Of a stretch of 64,000 nt of DNA, positions 25,095-42,752 are shown piece after piece. The first letter of the stretch is position 1. Every line of letters starts with the position of its first letter. The stretch is taken from positions 226,499-290,498 of the forward strand of contig NZ_JAGGNV010000014.1 of the NCBI RefSeq assembly GCF_018614955.1, read 5' to 3'. The translations under genes and the position numbers were made by a program. The notes under the pieces were generated by a model that was given only the letters and a program-made list of their open reading frames with translations, searched no databases and had not been told where the DNA came from. The stretch is from Variovorax paradoxus. GTDB taxonomy: Bacteria; Pseudomonadota; Gammaproteobacteria; Burkholderiales; Burkholderiaceae_C.

Positions 25095-26405
25095 ATGAGC
25101 ACCGACGCATTGCGCTACCAGAGCGGCTTCGGCAACGAATACGCGAGCGAGGCCGTGGCCGGCGCCCTGCCGCAGGGCCGCAACAGCCCGCAGCGCGCGC
25201 CCTTCGATCTCTATCCCGAGCTGATCTCGGGCACCGCCTTCACCGCGCCACGCCACGAGAACCGGCGCAGCTGGATGTACCGGCGCCAGCCCTCGGTCGT
25301 CTCCGGCCGCTACCAAGCCTGTGCGCAGCCGCACTGGCAGACCGGCGCCGACCGCGACATCGCGCTCGCCCCCGAGCCGCTGCGCTGGCATCCGATCCCG
25401 CTGGAAAACGCCGAGGTCGACTTCGTCGACGGTATCCGCACGCTGGCCGCCAACGGCGACGCCGAGGCGCACAGCGGCGTGGCCGCGCACGTCTACCTCG
25501 CGAGCCGTTCGATGGAACGCCGCGCCTTCGTCAATGCCGACGGCGAGATGCTGCTGGTGCCGCAGCAGGGCCGCCTCACGATCACCACCGAGATGGGTGT
25601 GCTGGATGTGAAGCCCGGCGAGATCGCGCTGCTGCCGCGCGGCGTCGCGTTCAAGATCGCACTGCCGGATTCGGAGGCTGGCGCGGGTCCCTCGCGCGGC
25701 TACGTCTGCGAGAACTACGGCGCCCAGTTCCGCCTGCCCGAGCTGGGGCCGATCGGCTCCAACGGCCTGGCCAACGCGCGCGACTTCCAGGCGCCCGTGG
25801 CCGCCTTCGAAAGCGAGGCCGGCGGCTACGAGATCGTCAAGAAATTCGCCGGCCGCCTGTGGCGCGCGCCGATGAAGCAATCGCCCTTCAACGTCGTCGC
25901 CTGGCACGGCAACCTCGCGCCGGTGAAGTACGACACGGCCAACTTCATGACCATCGGCTCGATCAGCTTCGACCATCCGGACCCGTCGATCTTCACCGTG
26001 CTCACCTCGCCCTCGGACACGCCCGGCACCGCCAACTGCGACTTCGTGATCTTCCCGCCGCGCTGGCTGGTGATGGAGAACACCTTCCGTCCGCCCTGGT
26101 ACCACCGCAACCTCATGAGCGAGTTCATGGGCCTGGTCTACGGCGAGTACGACGCCAAGCCCGGCGGCTTCAAGCCCGGCGGCGCCAGCCTGCACAACGC
26201 GATGGTGCCGCACGGCCCCGACGAGGAAGCCTTCGAGAAGGCCAGCCACGCCGATCTCAAGCCGCAGAAGCTGGACAACACGCTGGCCTTCATGTTCGAG
26301 AGCCGCTTCCGCTTCATCCCCACCGCCTGGGCGCTGCAGAGCCCGGCGCTGGACACCGACTATGCCGACTGCTGGGCCGGCCTCAAGGACCAATTCAAGC
26401 CATGA
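25095..26405 (+). CDS. hmgA: Homogentisate 1,2-dioxygenase
   Basis: HmgA opens the ring of homogentisate to 4-maleylacetoacetate using Fe(II) and oxygen. The 436-residue protein has the family opening [13 protein letters not shown] and segments [33 protein letters not shown] and [20 protein letters not shown], where the His/Glu iron ligands lie in the last region. Its length matches bacterial HmgA proteins. AAAGGATCCTC precedes ATG at 25095. Its stop overlaps the fahA start by four bases. Confidence 0.97.
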   Translation: MSTDALRYQSGFGNEYASEAVAGALPQGRNSPQRAPFDLYPELISGTAFTAPRHENRRSWMYRRQPSVVSGRYQACAQPHWQTGADRDIALAPEPLRWHPIPLENAEVDFVDGIRTLAANGDAEAHSGVAAHVYLASRSMERRAFVNADGEMLLVPQQGRLTITTEMGVLDVKPGEIALLPRGVAFKIALPDSEAGAGPSRGYVCENYGAQFRLPELGPIGSNGLANARDFQAPVAAFESEAGGYEIVKKFAGRLWRAPMKQSPFNVVAWHGNLAPVKYDTANFMTIGSISFDHPDPSIFTVLTSPSDTPGTANCDFVIFPPRWLVMENTFRPPWYHRNLMSEFMGLVYGEYDAKPGGFKPGGASLHNAMVPHGPDEEAFEKASHADLKPQKLDNTLAFMFESRFRFIPTAWALQSPALDTDYADCWAGLKDQFKP

Positions 26406-27682
26406 ACAACGCATTGAACGCCACCCACGCCCCGGAACTGCGCAGCTGGGTCGCCTCGGCCAACCAGGCTGCTTGCGATTTTCCAATCCAGAACCTGCCT
26501 TTCGGCCGCTTCCGGCCCGCCGGCAGCGGCGAGCCTTTTCGCATCGGCGTGGCGATCGGCGACCAGGTGCTGGACCTGAAGGCCACCGGCCTGGTCCATA
26601 CGGACGACATGAACGTGGTGATGGCGAAGAGCCCCGCGGAGCGCCAGGCCCTGCGTACGGCGATCTCCGCCGGCCTGGCCGAAGGCAGCGAGCAGGCCCC
26701 CGAGTGGGCCAAGGCCCTGCTGGCCCAGTCGGCCGCCGAGATGACGGTGCCCTGCCGCATCGGCGACTACACCGACTTCTACACCGGCATCCATCACGCC
26801 CGCACGGTCGGCAGCCTGTTCCGCCCCGACCAGCCGCTCCTGCCCAACTACCAGTGGGTGCCCATCGGCTACCACGGCCGCGCCTCGTCGATCGGCGTCA
26901 GCGGCCAGCACTTCAAGCGCCCGCAAGGCCAGACCAAGGCGCCCGATGCCGCAACGCCTTCCTTCGGTCCTTCGAAGCGGCTCGACTACGAGCTCGAACT
27001 CGGTTTCCTGGTCGGCCAGGGCAATGCGCTCGGCGAGCCGATCGCCATCGGCGAGGCGGAAGCGCACCTGTTCGGCGTCACCCTGCTCAACGACTGGTCG
27101 GCGCGCGACATCCAGGCCTGGGAGTACCAGCCGCTCGGCCCCTTCCTGTCGAAAAATTTCGCCAGCACGCTCTCGCCCTGGATCGTGACGATGGAGGCGC
27201 TGGCGCCCTTCCGCGCCGCCTTCGAGCGTCCGGCCGGCGATCCGCAGCCGCTGCCCTACCTCGATGCGCCCGCCAACCGCGAAGGCGGTGCGCTCGACAT
27301 CACGCTCGAGGTCTGGCTGCAAACCGCGAAGATGCGCGCAGCCGGCGAGGGTGCCGTGCGCCTCACGCGCGGCAACGCGAAAGAAGCCGCCTACTGGACC
27401 GCCTCGCAGCTCGTCACGCACCACACGGTGAACGGCTGCAATCTGCAGCCGGGTGACCTGCTCGGTTCGGGCACGCTCTCGGGCCCGAAGCCCGACGAGG
27501 CCGGCTCGCTGCTCGAGCTCACGCTGGGCGGCAAAGAGCCGATCCTGCTTCCCAACGGCGAGCGCCGCAGCTTCCTCGAAGACGGCGACACGCTCTCCTT
27601 GCGCGGCTTCTGCGAGCGCGAAGGCGCGGTGCGCATCGGGCTGGGCGAAGTCAGTGCGACGGTCGAAGCGGCCGGCGCCTGA
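26402..27682 (+). CDS. fahA: Fumarylacetoacetase
   Basis: FahA splits fumarylacetoacetate into fumarate and acetoacetate, the last step of homogentisate breakdown. The 426-residue protein has the N-terminal FAH domain and the catalytic part with [38 protein letters not shown] (metal-binding Glu), [13 protein letters not shown] and LGSGTLSGP. Start ATG at 26402 overlaps hmgA. The maleylacetoacetate isomerase expected between HmgA and FahA is not encoded nearby. Confidence 0.96.
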   Translation: MNNALNATHAPELRSWVASANQAACDFPIQNLPFGRFRPAGSGEPFRIGVAIGDQVLDLKATGLVHTDDMNVVMAKSPAERQALRTAISAGLAEGSEQAPEWAKALLAQSAAEMTVPCRIGDYTDFYTGIHHARTVGSLFRPDQPLLPNYQWVPIGYHGRASSIGVSGQHFKRPQGQTKAPDAATPSFGPSKRLDYELELGFLVGQGNALGEPIAIGEAEAHLFGVTLLNDWSARDIQAWEYQPLGPFLSKNFASTLSPWIVTMEALAPFRAAFERPAGDPQPLPYLDAPANREGGALDITLEVWLQTAKMRAAGEGAVRLTRGNAKEAAYWTASQLVTHHTVNGCNLQPGDLLGSGTLSGPKPDEAGSLLELTLGGKEPILLPNGERRSFLEDGDTLSLRGFCEREGAVRIGLGEVSATVEAAGA

Positions 27683-27716
27683 GCGTCCACGGCCTCGGTT
27701 CGGACGAGGCACGCTC
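27681..27716 (+). terminator. Hairpin after fahA, possible terminator
   Basis: GAGCGT and GCCTCG pair with CGAGGC and ACGCTC around a seven-base loop, with five unpaired bases on one side. There is no T run, so termination by this hairpin alone is uncertain. Confidence 0.35.
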
Positions 27717-27774
27717 CTACGCGGCGTTCCGCGGCCGCCCTCGATACTGCAAGCCCTTTCCGGGGGTATTTGCT

Positions 27775-28137
27775 GTGAACGTGCTGATCGTCGACGACAA
27801 CCAGGCCGCAGCCGATCTGCTGCGGGAACTGCTGGCGCTGCAGGACCATGCGGCGCATTGCAGCTACACCGCGCAACAGGCGATCGAAGCCGCGGCCGAG
27901 ACGGCCTTCGATGCGGCGCTGGTCGATCTGGTGCTGCCGGATCTCCCCGGCGCCGAGCTGGCGCGGCGCATGCGCGACCAGGCGGGCAACAAGCCGCTGC
28001 TGCTGATCGCGATCTCGGGCTTCGGCGCCGACGAGCCCGGCGGCACGACCGCGCCGGGCCTGTTCGACCATCATCTGCAGAAGCCGATCGACTTCGAAGA
28101 TCTGGATCGCATCCTGGCGCCGCCTGCCCCACGATGA
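27775..28137 (+). CDS. Single-domain response regulator (receiver only)
   Basis: The 120-residue protein is a complete CheY-type receiver with nothing attached: acidic pair Asp7/Asp8, phosphoacceptor Asp51 (ALVDLVLPDL), Ser81 in the switch position and Lys103 (LQKPID). It starts with GTG at 27775 after GGGGGTATTTGCT. The next gene overlaps its stop by four bases and encodes a ChpT-like protein, so the two probably work as a phosphotransfer pair. As it has no output domain, it is likely to act through protein contacts or as a phosphate sink. Confidence 0.88.
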   Translation: MNVLIVDDNQAAADLLRELLALQDHAAHCSYTAQQAIEAAAETAFDAALVDLVLPDLPGAELARRMRDQAGNKPLLLIAISGFGADEPGGTTAPGLFDHHLQKPIDFEDLDRILAPPAPR

Positions 28138-28753
28138 AGGCAAACCCCGGAGCCCGCAGTTGGATGGCTGCCGGCGTGCGCCACGAACTGCTCACCCGCG
28201 TCTTCCCGGCGCTGCGCCACGACCTGGCTTCGCCGGTGTCGGTGATCCGGATGGCCATGCTGATGTTCAAGCGCCTGGCAACGGTGAAGCCTGCCGACGC
28301 GGCCGCCTGGGAGGAAAGGGTGGCGCTGGTCGAAAGCCAGGTCGGCGCGCTGGCGACCGGGGTGCGTTCGCTGCGCGACTGGGAGCTGGCCGTCACCGAC
28401 GAGGGCGTCACCCGCAGCGCGCTGGTGGCCCAGTGCACAGGTCTGATGCGCGCCGCCTTCGAACTGAACGGCATCCGGCTCCACATCGGTGAGGGACTGG
28501 CGCCCGACGGGGACGAGCAGCGCTTTCCGGCCGGCGCCGCGCTGCGCTACATGTTCCTCGGCGCCCTGAGCTATCTGCACGACGGCGCACCGAAACTCAG
28601 CGCGGTGCGCATCGAGCCCGAAGGCGGCGATGTCGTGCGCTTCCAGGCGACGCGCGGAGCGTCGGACCCCACGGAGCCTGCGGATCCGCACCGGGCGCCG
28701 CGCAAGCTGGCGATCGATGGCGTCGCGCTGCAGCTGCTGGCCGAAGACCTGGG

Positions 28754-35970
<7,217 letters not shown>

Positions 35971-36015
35971 CTCTTGCCCCTCTCGGAGTGAGGAAAAAAA
36001 GTGCCTTAGACGAAA

Positions 36016-36037
36016 GCGGCGTGCCTCGGCACGCCGC
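36016..36037 (-). terminator. Terminator-like hairpin after the thioesterase gene
   Basis: A perfect nine-base stem, GCGGCGTGC with GCACGCCGC, closes a four-base loop, followed on the minus strand by TTTCGTCT. It lies about 50 bases after the thioesterase stop and before the hybrid kinase gene. Confidence 0.6.
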
Positions 36038-36088
36038 AGTGTAGCCAGGGAGCGCCTGCTGCGGCGCAGGCAGCCGGAGCGTTTGCGG

Positions 36089-36538
36089 CTAGCCGCCGCC
36101 CGAAGCGGCGCGCGAAGCCTCGAGGTGTGTGCGTGCACGCTCCGCCAGCGCCATCTCGCCCGGGGTTCCCGGCGTGAAGCTGTCGACCGGCAGCGGCCGG
36201 CCGTGCGAGTCGACCGAGACGAAGACGACCAGGCACTCGGTGGTCTTCTGCATCTCGCCGCCCTTCATGTCGCCGCTGCGCACTTCGACCGAGATGTTCA
36301 TGCTGCTGCTGCCGGTGTAGGCGAGCCGCGCCTCGACCTCGACCAGATCGCCGATCATGATCGGCCGGTGGAAGCGGATGCTGCCGATGAACACCGTCAC
36401 GCAGTAGCGCTTGGACCAGCTGGTCGCGCAGGCGTAGCCGGCTTCGTCGATCCACTTCATGACGGTGCCGCCGTGGACCTTGCCGCCGAAATTGACGGTG
36501 CTGGGTTCGGCCAGGAAGCGCAGGGTGATCGAGCTCAT
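36089..36538 (-). CDS. Acyl-CoA thioesterase (hotdog fold, YciA/BFIT type)
   Basis: The 149-residue hotdog protein hydrolyses acyl-CoA to free acid and CoA. Typical segments are [22 protein letters not shown] near the start (read as two pieces), [15 protein letters not shown] and [16 protein letters not shown]. The likely catalytic Asp lies in [11 protein letters not shown] at 36538 begins the fold. It lies 44 bases after the LysR regulator gene on the same strand and is followed by a terminator-like hairpin. Confidence 0.88.
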   Translation of the reverse strand: MSSITLRFLAEPSTVNFGGKVHGGTVMKWIDEAGYACATSWSKRYCVTVFIGSIRFHRPIMIGDLVEVEARLAYTGSSSMNISVEVRSGDMKGGEMQKTTECLVVFVSVDSHGRPLPVDSFTPGTPGEMALAERARTHLEASRAASGGG

Positions 36539-36582
36539 GTTTGCCTGGGCGATGAGTTGATGTCGTGGGGCGCCCGCGGCGA

Positions 36583-37497
36583 TTATGTGAGCGGCGAAGC
36601 GGTTTGGGCACCGAAAAGTTGGGCCACCGTGCGCCTGAGCCACGCATTGCCCGGATCCGCATGGAAGCGCTCGTGCCAGTGCTGCTTGACGGCATAGGAA
36701 GGCAGCTTGAATGGCGGCTCCAGCAGCTTCACCGGCTCCTGCGTGGCCAGCACCTCGCCGAGGATGCGCGGCACGATCACGACCAGCTCGGTATGGGCAA
36801 CGATGCGCGCCACGCTGAGAAAGCTCGACAAGCGCACCACCACGTTGCGCGCGAGGCCGAGGCGCGCGATGGTCTTGTCGACGATCGCATGGCCAGTGCC
36901 GGAGGACGAGATCACCGCGTGCGCCTCGGCCTCGAAGCGCTTCCTCGTGAGCCGCTCGCCGATGCGCGGATGGTTCCGCGCCACCAGGCAGACGAAGTTC
37001 TGCATGAAGAGCGTCTGCTGATAGAAGCCGGCATCGAGCTGCGGCATGAAGCCCACCGCCAGGTCGACCTCGCCGTCCTCCAGCCGCCGGCCGCTCGCGG
37101 TCGAGATGATCTCGGTCTCGATGTGCACGCCGGGCGCCGTGCGGCGCAGGTGGTCGAGCAGCCCGGGCAGCAGCACCACCTCGCTGATGTCGGTCATGCA
37201 GATGCGGAAGTTGCGCCGCGCCTGGCCGGGGTCGAAGCTGCTGCGGCTGCCGCGCGCCTGCTCGAGCTGGGTGAGCGCCTCCCGCACGTGGGTGTAGATG
37301 CGCTGGGCGTAGGGCGTGGGCTGCATGCCTTGCGCGGTGCGCGCGAACAGCCGGTCGTCGAAGTGCGCGCGCAGCTTGTTGAGCATGGTGCTGGCCGCGG
37401 CCTGCGCCATGTCGAGGCGCTCGGCCGCCTTCGAGACGCTGCCGGTCTTGTAGATCTCGTCGAAGACCGCGAGCCATTCGAGATCGAGCTTGGACAT
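36583..37497 (-). CDS. LysR-family regulator of the gentisate cluster
   Basis: The 304-residue protein has an N-terminal winged helix-turn-helix (residues about 5-65, [19 protein letters not shown]) and a LysR substrate-binding domain, in which [16 protein letters not shown] and [19 protein letters not shown] resemble the NahR/NagR/LinR-like subgroup that senses aromatic acids. It diverges from the gentisate dioxygenase gene, the usual layout for a LysR activator and its operon, so it probably answers to gentisate, 3-hydroxybenzoate or a similar compound. Confidence 0.92.
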   Translation of the reverse strand: MSKLDLEWLAVFDEIYKTGSVSKAAERLDMAQAAASTMLNKLRAHFDDRLFARTAQGMQPTPYAQRIYTHVREALTQLEQARGSRSSFDPGQARRNFRICMTDISEVVLLPGLLDHLRRTAPGVHIETEIISTASGRRLEDGEVDLAVGFMPQLDAGFYQQTLFMQNFVCLVARNHPRIGERLTRKRFEAEAHAVISSSGTGHAIVDKTIARLGLARNVVVRLSSFLSVARIVAHTELVVIVPRILGEVLATQEPVKLLEPPFKLPSYAVKQHWHERFHADPGNAWLRRTVAQLFGAQTASPLT

Positions 37498-37526
37498 TGG
37501 GATTCCTCGGGTGGGATGCAGCGACC

Positions 37527-37594
37527 ATTATCGAAAAATCGGATTCCAGGTATTGGCTGTGCGTCTTGAACAAATAGTGGTGGAGGCGAACAAT
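37527..37594. promoter_or_regulatory. Divergent promoter region between lysR and the gentisate operon
   Basis: On the plus strand TTGAAC (37566-37571) and AACAAT (37589-37594), spacing 17, could drive the gentisate operon. On the minus strand GATAAT (37532-37527) is a likely -10 for the LysR gene. A LysR site is expected in between, but I could not single one out. Confidence 0.45.
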
Positions 37595-37623
37595 GCGGTC
37601 ATTCCCCCGGAGACATGCCACAA

Positions 37624-38694
37624 ATGAGCACCGCCCCCCAGCCCGCGCGCAGCAACGCCGCCGAGCGTCGCGACTACTACGAGCGCATCCGCCCGCTGCA
37701 CCTCACGCCGTTGTGGGAATCGCTGCACGCCCTGGTGCCGCGCGAGCCGCAGACGCCCTGCGTGCCCGCGCTCTGGCGCTACGACGAGATTCGCCCGCTC
37801 CTGATGGAATCGGCCGCGCTCATCACGGCCGAAGAGGCGGTGCGCCGCGTGCTGGTGCTGGAGAACCCCGCGATCCCGGGCCGTTCCTCGATCACGCAAT
37901 CGCTCTATGCCGGCCTGCAGCTCATCATGCCGGGCGAGGTCGCGCCCTCGCATCGCCATGTGCAGTCGGCGCTGCGCTTCATCGTCGACGGCAAGGGCGC
38001 CTACACCACGGTGGGCGGCGAGCGCACCACCATGTACCCGGGCGACTTCATCATCACGCCCTCGTGGGCCTGGCACGACCATGGCAACGAGGGCATCGAA
38101 GGCGCGGCCGAGCCGGTGGTGTGGCTCGACGGGCTCGACATCCCGATGCTGCGCTTCTTCGATGCCGGCTTCGCCGAGAACGACGACGCCAAGGTGCAGC
38201 ACGTCGCGCGGCCCGAAGGCCACAGCCTGGCGCGCTTCGGCCACAACATGGTGCCGGTGCGGCACGACCACAGCGCGCCCACCTCGCCGATCTTCAACTA
38301 CCCCTATGCGCGCAGCCGCGAGGCGCTGGCGCAATTGCAGAAGCAGGAGGCGCCCGACGCCTGGCTCGGCCACAAGCTGCGCTACATCAACCCACTGACC
38401 GGCGGCGCGCCGATGCCGACCATCGGAACCAACCTCCAGCTGCTGCCCAAGGGTTTTGCCGGCAAGACGCACCGCGCGACCGACGGCGCCGTCTACAGCG
38501 TGGTCGAGGGCCGCGGCACGGCCGAGATCGGCGGCCAGCGCTTCGACTTCGGTCCGCGCGACACCTTCGTCGTGCCCTCGTGGGCGCCGCTGCGCCTTTC
38601 CGCCAACGACGAGGTGGTGTTGTTCAGCTTTTCCGACCGGCCCGTTCAACAGGCGATGGGCGTGCTGCGCGAAGCCTATTTGGACAACGCCTGA
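37624..38694 (+). CDS. Gentisate 1,2-dioxygenase
   Basis: This enzyme opens the ring of gentisate to maleylpyruvate with Fe(II) and oxygen. The 356-residue protein is a double cupin: the N-terminal cupin has [15 protein letters not shown] and WHDHGNEG, which hold the His ligands; the C-terminal cupin has [17 protein letters not shown] and [16 protein letters not shown] at 37624 is preferred because GGAGA lies about ten bases before it; the ATG at 37615 is only one or two bases from that site. It is the first gene of the operon that also holds fumarylpyruvate hydrolase and a 3-hydroxybenzoate 6-hydroxylase-like gene. Confidence 0.94.
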   Translation: MSTAPQPARSNAAERRDYYERIRPLHLTPLWESLHALVPREPQTPCVPALWRYDEIRPLLMESAALITAEEAVRRVLVLENPAIPGRSSITQSLYAGLQLIMPGEVAPSHRHVQSALRFIVDGKGAYTTVGGERTTMYPGDFIITPSWAWHDHGNEGIEGAAEPVVWLDGLDIPMLRFFDAGFAENDDAKVQHVARPEGHSLARFGHNMVPVRHDHSAPTSPIFNYPYARSREALAQLQKQEAPDAWLGHKLRYINPLTGGAPMPTIGTNLQLLPKGFAGKTHRATDGAVYSVVEGRGTAEIGGQRFDFGPRDTFVVPSWAPLRLSANDEVVLFSFSDRPVQQAMGVLREAYLDNA

Positions 38695-38757
38695 CCCGCG
38701 CTGCCCCGGCAGCCTTCTTTTTCTCGATCCATGCGCCGCACCGCGGCAGGAGCCCTC

Positions 38758-39462
38758 ATGTCTTTCGTCCTCACTCCCCCGGCCGTCGTCGGCCTTCCCA
38801 TCGCCGGCTCGACTGACCTGTTCCCGGTGCGCCGCGTCTACTGCGTGGGCCGCAACTACGCGGCGCATGCGCGCGAGATGGGCTTCGACCCCGACCGCGA
38901 GCCGCCCTTCTTCTTCTGCAAGCCGAACGACGATGCGTCGATCGTGCCGGTGCCTGCCGGCGAGACCGTGGGTATTCCCTATCCGGGCCAGACCGCCAAC
39001 TACCACTATGAAGCCGAGCTCGTGGTGCTGATCGGCGAGGGCGGCCGCGACATCGCGGTCGAGGACGCGGCTGCACACATCTACGGCTATGCGGTCGGCC
39101 TCGACATGACGCGCCGCGACCTGCAGATGAAGATGCGCGAGCAGGGCCGGCCCTGGGAGATCGGCAAGGCCTTCGACTTTTCGGCGCCGGTCGGCGTGGT
39201 GCGCCGTCGCGAGGAAGCCGGCGAAATCACGGCCGGCGCGATCGCGCTCGAAGTGAACGGCGAGACGCGCCAGAAGAGCGACATCCGCAACCTGATCTGG
39301 TCGGTGAACGAGGTCATCGCGAACCTCTCGACCTTGTTCGCGCTCCAACCCGGCGACCTGATCTTCACCGGCACGCCCGAAGGCGTGGGTGCGGTGCAGC
39401 GCGGGCAGACGATGCAGGTGCGCATCGACGGCCTCGAGCCGATCGCGGTTCGCATCGACTGA
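38758..39462 (+). CDS. Fumarylpyruvate hydrolase (FAH family)
   Basis: The 234-residue protein is a short FAH-fold hydrolase predicted to split fumarylpyruvate into fumarate and pyruvate. Key segments are [31 protein letters not shown] (metal-binding Glu residues), [14 protein letters not shown] and [24 protein letters not shown] precedes ATG at 38758; an upstream in-frame ATG at 38731 has no such site. Its position directly after gentisate dioxygenase supports the pathway role. NagK of Ralstonia is a good comparison. Confidence 0.92.
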   Translation: MSFVLTPPAVVGLPIAGSTDLFPVRRVYCVGRNYAAHAREMGFDPDREPPFFFCKPNDDASIVPVPAGETVGIPYPGQTANYHYEAELVVLIGEGGRDIAVEDAAAHIYGYAVGLDMTRRDLQMKMREQGRPWEIGKAFDFSAPVGVVRRREEAGEITAGAIALEVNGETRQKSDIRNLIWSVNEVIANLSTLFALQPGDLIFTGTPEGVGAVQRGQTMQVRIDGLEPIAVRID

Positions 39463-39493
39463 GTTCGCAGGCACAACAGGGAGACAAGACATC

Positions 39494-40714
39494 ATGGGCA
39501 CCCCACGACAAGACAAGCCCTCCGTGCTGTTGGTCGGCGGCGGCATCGGCGGCATGGCGGCGGCGCTGGCCCTGGCGCGGCTCGGCATCTCCATCGACCT
39601 GCTGGAGCAGAGCGCCGCCATCGGCGAGATCGGCGCCGGCCTGCAGCTGGGCCCCAATGCCTTCGCCGCGCTCGATGCGCTGGGCGTCGGCGAGGCGGTG
39701 CGGCGCGGCTCGGTCTTCACCGACCGGCTGGTGATGATGGATGCGGTCGATTGCAGCGAGGTGGCCTCGGTGCCGGTGGGCGAGGCCTTCCGCGCGCGCT
39801 TTCGCAATCCGTATGCGGTGAGCCACCGCGCCGACCTGCACGGCGCGATCCACGAGGCGGTCAAAGAGCATCCGCTGATCCGCTTCCACACCTCGGCGCA
39901 GGTCGAGCATCTCGATATCGGCAGCAGCGGCGTGACGGCGGTCACGCGCGACGGCCGGCGCTTCCAGGCCGATGCGATCGTCGGCTGCGACGGCGTCAAG
40001 TCGGTGGTGCGCGCCAGGCTCATCGGCGATGCGCCGCGCGTCTCGGGCCATGTGGTCTACCGCGCCGTGGTGCCGGCCGCCGACATGCCCGAGGACCTGC
40101 GCTGGAACGCGCCGGTGGTCTGGGCCGGCCCCAACTGCCACCTGGTGCACTACCCGCTGCGCCATGGCGAGCAGTACAACCTGGTCGTGACTTTCCACAG
40201 CCGCGAGCAGGAAGAGTGGGGCGTGACCGAAGGCAGCAAGAAGGAAGTGCTGTCCTACTTCGAAGGCGTGCATGCGCGCCCGCGCCAGCTGCTGGACCGG
40301 CCGACCTCCTGGCGCCGCTGGAGCACCGCCGACCGCGATCCGGTCGCAAACTGGAGCGAAGGCCCGGCCACGCTGCTGGGCGATGCGGCCCATCCGATGA
40401 TGCAGTACCTCGCGCAGGGCGCCTGCATGGCGCTCGAGGACGCGGTGACGCTGGGCGCAGCCGTCGAGGCCTGCGAGTTCGATCTGCCCGCCGCCTTCCA
40501 GCTCTATGCGTCGGCACGCGTGGCGCGCACGGCCCGCGTGGTGCTGTCGGTGCGCGAGATGGGCCGGCTCTACCACGCGAAAGGCGTCGAGCGGCTGGTG
40601 CGCAACAGCCTCTGGGTCGGCCGTACGCCCGAGCGCTTCTACGATGCGGTGGAGTGGCTCTATGCCTGGGACCCCGCGCAATGTTTGGCGGACGCGCCGC
40701 GCGCCGCCGCCTGA
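39494..40714 (+). CDS. 3-hydroxybenzoate 6-hydroxylase-like FAD monooxygenase
   Basis: The 406-residue protein is a class A flavoprotein monooxygenase with LLVGGGIGGMAAALALARLG (FAD), GCDGVKSVVR (DG motif) and GDAAHPMMQYLAQGACMALEDA (second FAD motif). Its length and motifs fit 3-hydroxybenzoate 6-hydroxylase (MhbM/NagX type), which makes gentisate using NADH and oxygen, the substrate of the first gene in this operon. A salicylate-type hydroxylase is possible but would not feed gentisate in the same way. Confidence 0.9.
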   Translation: MGTPRQDKPSVLLVGGGIGGMAAALALARLGISIDLLEQSAAIGEIGAGLQLGPNAFAALDALGVGEAVRRGSVFTDRLVMMDAVDCSEVASVPVGEAFRARFRNPYAVSHRADLHGAIHEAVKEHPLIRFHTSAQVEHLDIGSSGVTAVTRDGRRFQADAIVGCDGVKSVVRARLIGDAPRVSGHVVYRAVVPAADMPEDLRWNAPVVWAGPNCHLVHYPLRHGEQYNLVVTFHSREQEEWGVTEGSKKEVLSYFEGVHARPRQLLDRPTSWRRWSTADRDPVANWSEGPATLLGDAAHPMMQYLAQGACMALEDAVTLGAAVEACEFDLPAAFQLYASARVARTARVVLSVREMGRLYHAKGVERLVRNSLWVGRTPERFYDAVEWLYAWDPAQCLADAPRAAA

Positions 40715-40751
40715 TCGCCCTTTTCCTCACAACACCGGAGACTCGCCTGCC

Positions 40752-41729
40752 ATGAAATCCTTCCTCCCGCTGATCGCCGGCGCCGCCACCGCGCTGCTCG
40801 CCACGGCCGCCTTCGCGCAGGCGCCGGCCGCCGACTACCCGAGCAAGCCGGTCACGCTGATCACGCCCTTCGCCGCCGGCAGCGGACCCGATGCGGTGCT
40901 GCGCCTGGTGTCGGACAAGCTGGGGCGGCTCTGGAACCAGCGCGTGGTGGTCGACAACAAGCCCGGCGGCGGCGGCTTCATCGCGATCGACCAGGCCCGG
41001 CGTGCCGCCCCCGACGGCTACACGCTGCTGCAGCTCGACAGCGAGCACATCGCGGCGCTGCCGCACCTGTACAAGTCGCGCAACTTCGTGACGCTGCAGC
41101 ACTTCGATCCGGTGGCCTCGCTGTTCCGCACGCCCTTCTTCGTCGCGGTACCGACCGATTCGAAGTGGAAGAACATGACGGACCTGGTCGCCGCCGCCAA
41201 GGCAGGCCCGGTCAGCTACGGATCGTGGGGCGTCGGCAGTCCCGGCCACCTGGGTGCGCAGCAGCTCGAGGCGCTGACTGGGGTGCAGATGCAGCACGTG
41301 CCCTACCGCGAGGTCTCGCAGCTCTTCGCCAACGTGGGCTCGGGCGAGGTGCCGTGGAGCTTCGCGAGCATCCCGTCGAGCCAGGGCATCTACAAGGCCG
41401 GCAAGCTGCGCTACATCGCGATCGCGGCGCCGAAGCGCATCCCGCAGATGCCCGAGGTGCCGACCATGGCCGAAGCCGGCGGGCCGGCCAGCCTGGAAGT
41501 GAGCTCCTTCGTCTCGCTGCTCACCCCCAAGGGCGTATCGCCGGCGGTCAAGGCGAAGATCAATGCCGACGTCGCCAAGGTCATCGCCGACCCCGAGATT
41601 CGCGCGCGCTTCGACACCTTCGCCTTCGAGCCGCTGGCCTGGTCGCCGGAGGAGATCCGGCGGCAGGCCGAGGCCAAGTCGAAGGTCTATGGAGAGCTGG
41701 TTCGCCGGGGCAACATCAGCCTCGAGTAA
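40752..41729 (+). CDS. Bug-type solute-binding protein (gentisate cluster, first copy)
   Basis: The 325-residue protein has a signal peptide cut after AFAQ and the TctC/Bug fold: ITPFAAGSGPDAVLRLVSDKLG, VVDNKPGGGGFIAIDQA, GSWGVGSPGHLGAQQLE and HVPYREVSQLFANVGSGE. It is expected to bind a carboxylate in the periplasm, probably a hydroxybenzoate in view of its neighbours. It is followed by a second, divergent Bug gene 60 bases on. Confidence 0.92.
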   Translation: MKSFLPLIAGAATALLATAAFAQAPAADYPSKPVTLITPFAAGSGPDAVLRLVSDKLGRLWNQRVVVDNKPGGGGFIAIDQARRAAPDGYTLLQLDSEHIAALPHLYKSRNFVTLQHFDPVASLFRTPFFVAVPTDSKWKNMTDLVAAAKAGPVSYGSWGVGSPGHLGAQQLEALTGVQMQHVPYREVSQLFANVGSGEVPWSFASIPSSQGIYKAGKLRYIAIAAPKRIPQMPEVPTMAEAGGPASLEVSSFVSLLTPKGVSPAVKAKINADVAKVIADPEIRARFDTFAFEPLAWSPEEIRRQAEAKSKVYGELVRRGNISLE

Positions 41730-41789
41730 CGCCTGGACACACCTCGGCCTTATCCTTCACTCCTCTTTTTCATTCACCGCTTCACTTCC

Positions 41790-42752
41790 ATGCAGTTTTC
41801 CAAGAGAGCTCTTTTGATCGCCGCCTGCGCGCTGCCGCTGGCCGCCGCGGCGCAGAACGGCGCGTGGCCCACCAAGCCGATCCGCCTCGTCGTCGGCTTC
41901 CCCGGCGGCTCGACGCCCGACATCGCGGCGCGCACCATCGCCGACCCGCTGGCCAAGGCGCTGGGCCAGCCCATCGTGGTCGACAACAAGCCGGGCGCCT
42001 CGGGCAACATCGCGGCCGACCAGGTGGCCAAGGCGACCGACGATCACACGCTCGGCGTGGTCATCAACGGCAACCTGACCTCGTCGAAGATGCTCTATTC
42101 CAGGCTGCCCTACGACCCGGCCAAGGACTTCACCTACCTCTCGCTGCTCACCACCGCGCCGCTGGTGCTGGTGGCGCAGAACAGCCTGCCCAGCGGCGCC
42201 GCCTTCGTCGACGCGGCGCGCAAGAGCGAGGACAAGTGGAGCTACGGTTCGGTGGGCGTGGGTTCGGTGGGCCACCTGGGCATGGAGCTGCTCAAGGGCC
42301 GCGTGCCGGGCCTGAAGGCGGTGCATGTGCCCTATCAGGGCAATCCGCAGGTCATGACCGACCTGATCGGCAACCAGATCCAGATGGCGCTGATCCCGCC
42401 CGGCGTGGCCATGCCCCAGGTCAAGGCCGGCAAGGTCAAGGCCATCGGCATCACGAGCGGGCGCAGCACGCTGGTGCCCGAGCTGGCGCCGCTGGCCGAC
42501 GCCGGCGTGAAGGACTTCAACCTCGAGGTGTGGACCGCGCTGCTCGGCCCGGCCAATCTTTCCAAGGCCGCGCAGGAGCGCATCTCGCGCGAGCTCGCCA
42601 TCGTCATGAAGACGCCCGAAGTGCGGCAGAAGCTGTTCGAGCAGGGCTGGCAGGCGGTCGGCACCTCGCCGGATGGCATGCGCACGCGCGTGAAGGAAGA
42701 GGCGGCGATCATGACCAAGATCATCTCGACCAACAACATCAAGCTGCAATGA
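41790..42752 (+). CDS. Bug-type solute-binding protein (gentisate cluster, second copy)
   Basis: The 320-residue protein has a short signal peptide (cut near LAAAAQ) and Bug motifs VGFPGGSTPDIAARTIADPL, VVDNKPGASGNIAADQVA, GSVGVGSVGHLGMELLKG and HVPYQGNPQVMTDLIGNQ. It is clearly distinct in sequence from the copy just upstream, so it may take a different ligand. Its stop overlaps the following FAD oxidoreductase gene by four bases, coupling the two. Confidence 0.92.
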   Translation: MQFSKRALLIAACALPLAAAAQNGAWPTKPIRLVVGFPGGSTPDIAARTIADPLAKALGQPIVVDNKPGASGNIAADQVAKATDDHTLGVVINGNLTSSKMLYSRLPYDPAKDFTYLSLLTTAPLVLVAQNSLPSGAAFVDAARKSEDKWSYGSVGVGSVGHLGMELLKGRVPGLKAVHVPYQGNPQVMTDLIGNQIQMALIPPGVAMPQVKAGKVKAIGITSGRSTLVPELAPLADAGVKDFNLEVWTALLGPANLSKAAQERISRELAIVMKTPEVRQKLFEQGWQAVGTSPDGMRTRVKEEAAIMTKIISTNNIKLQ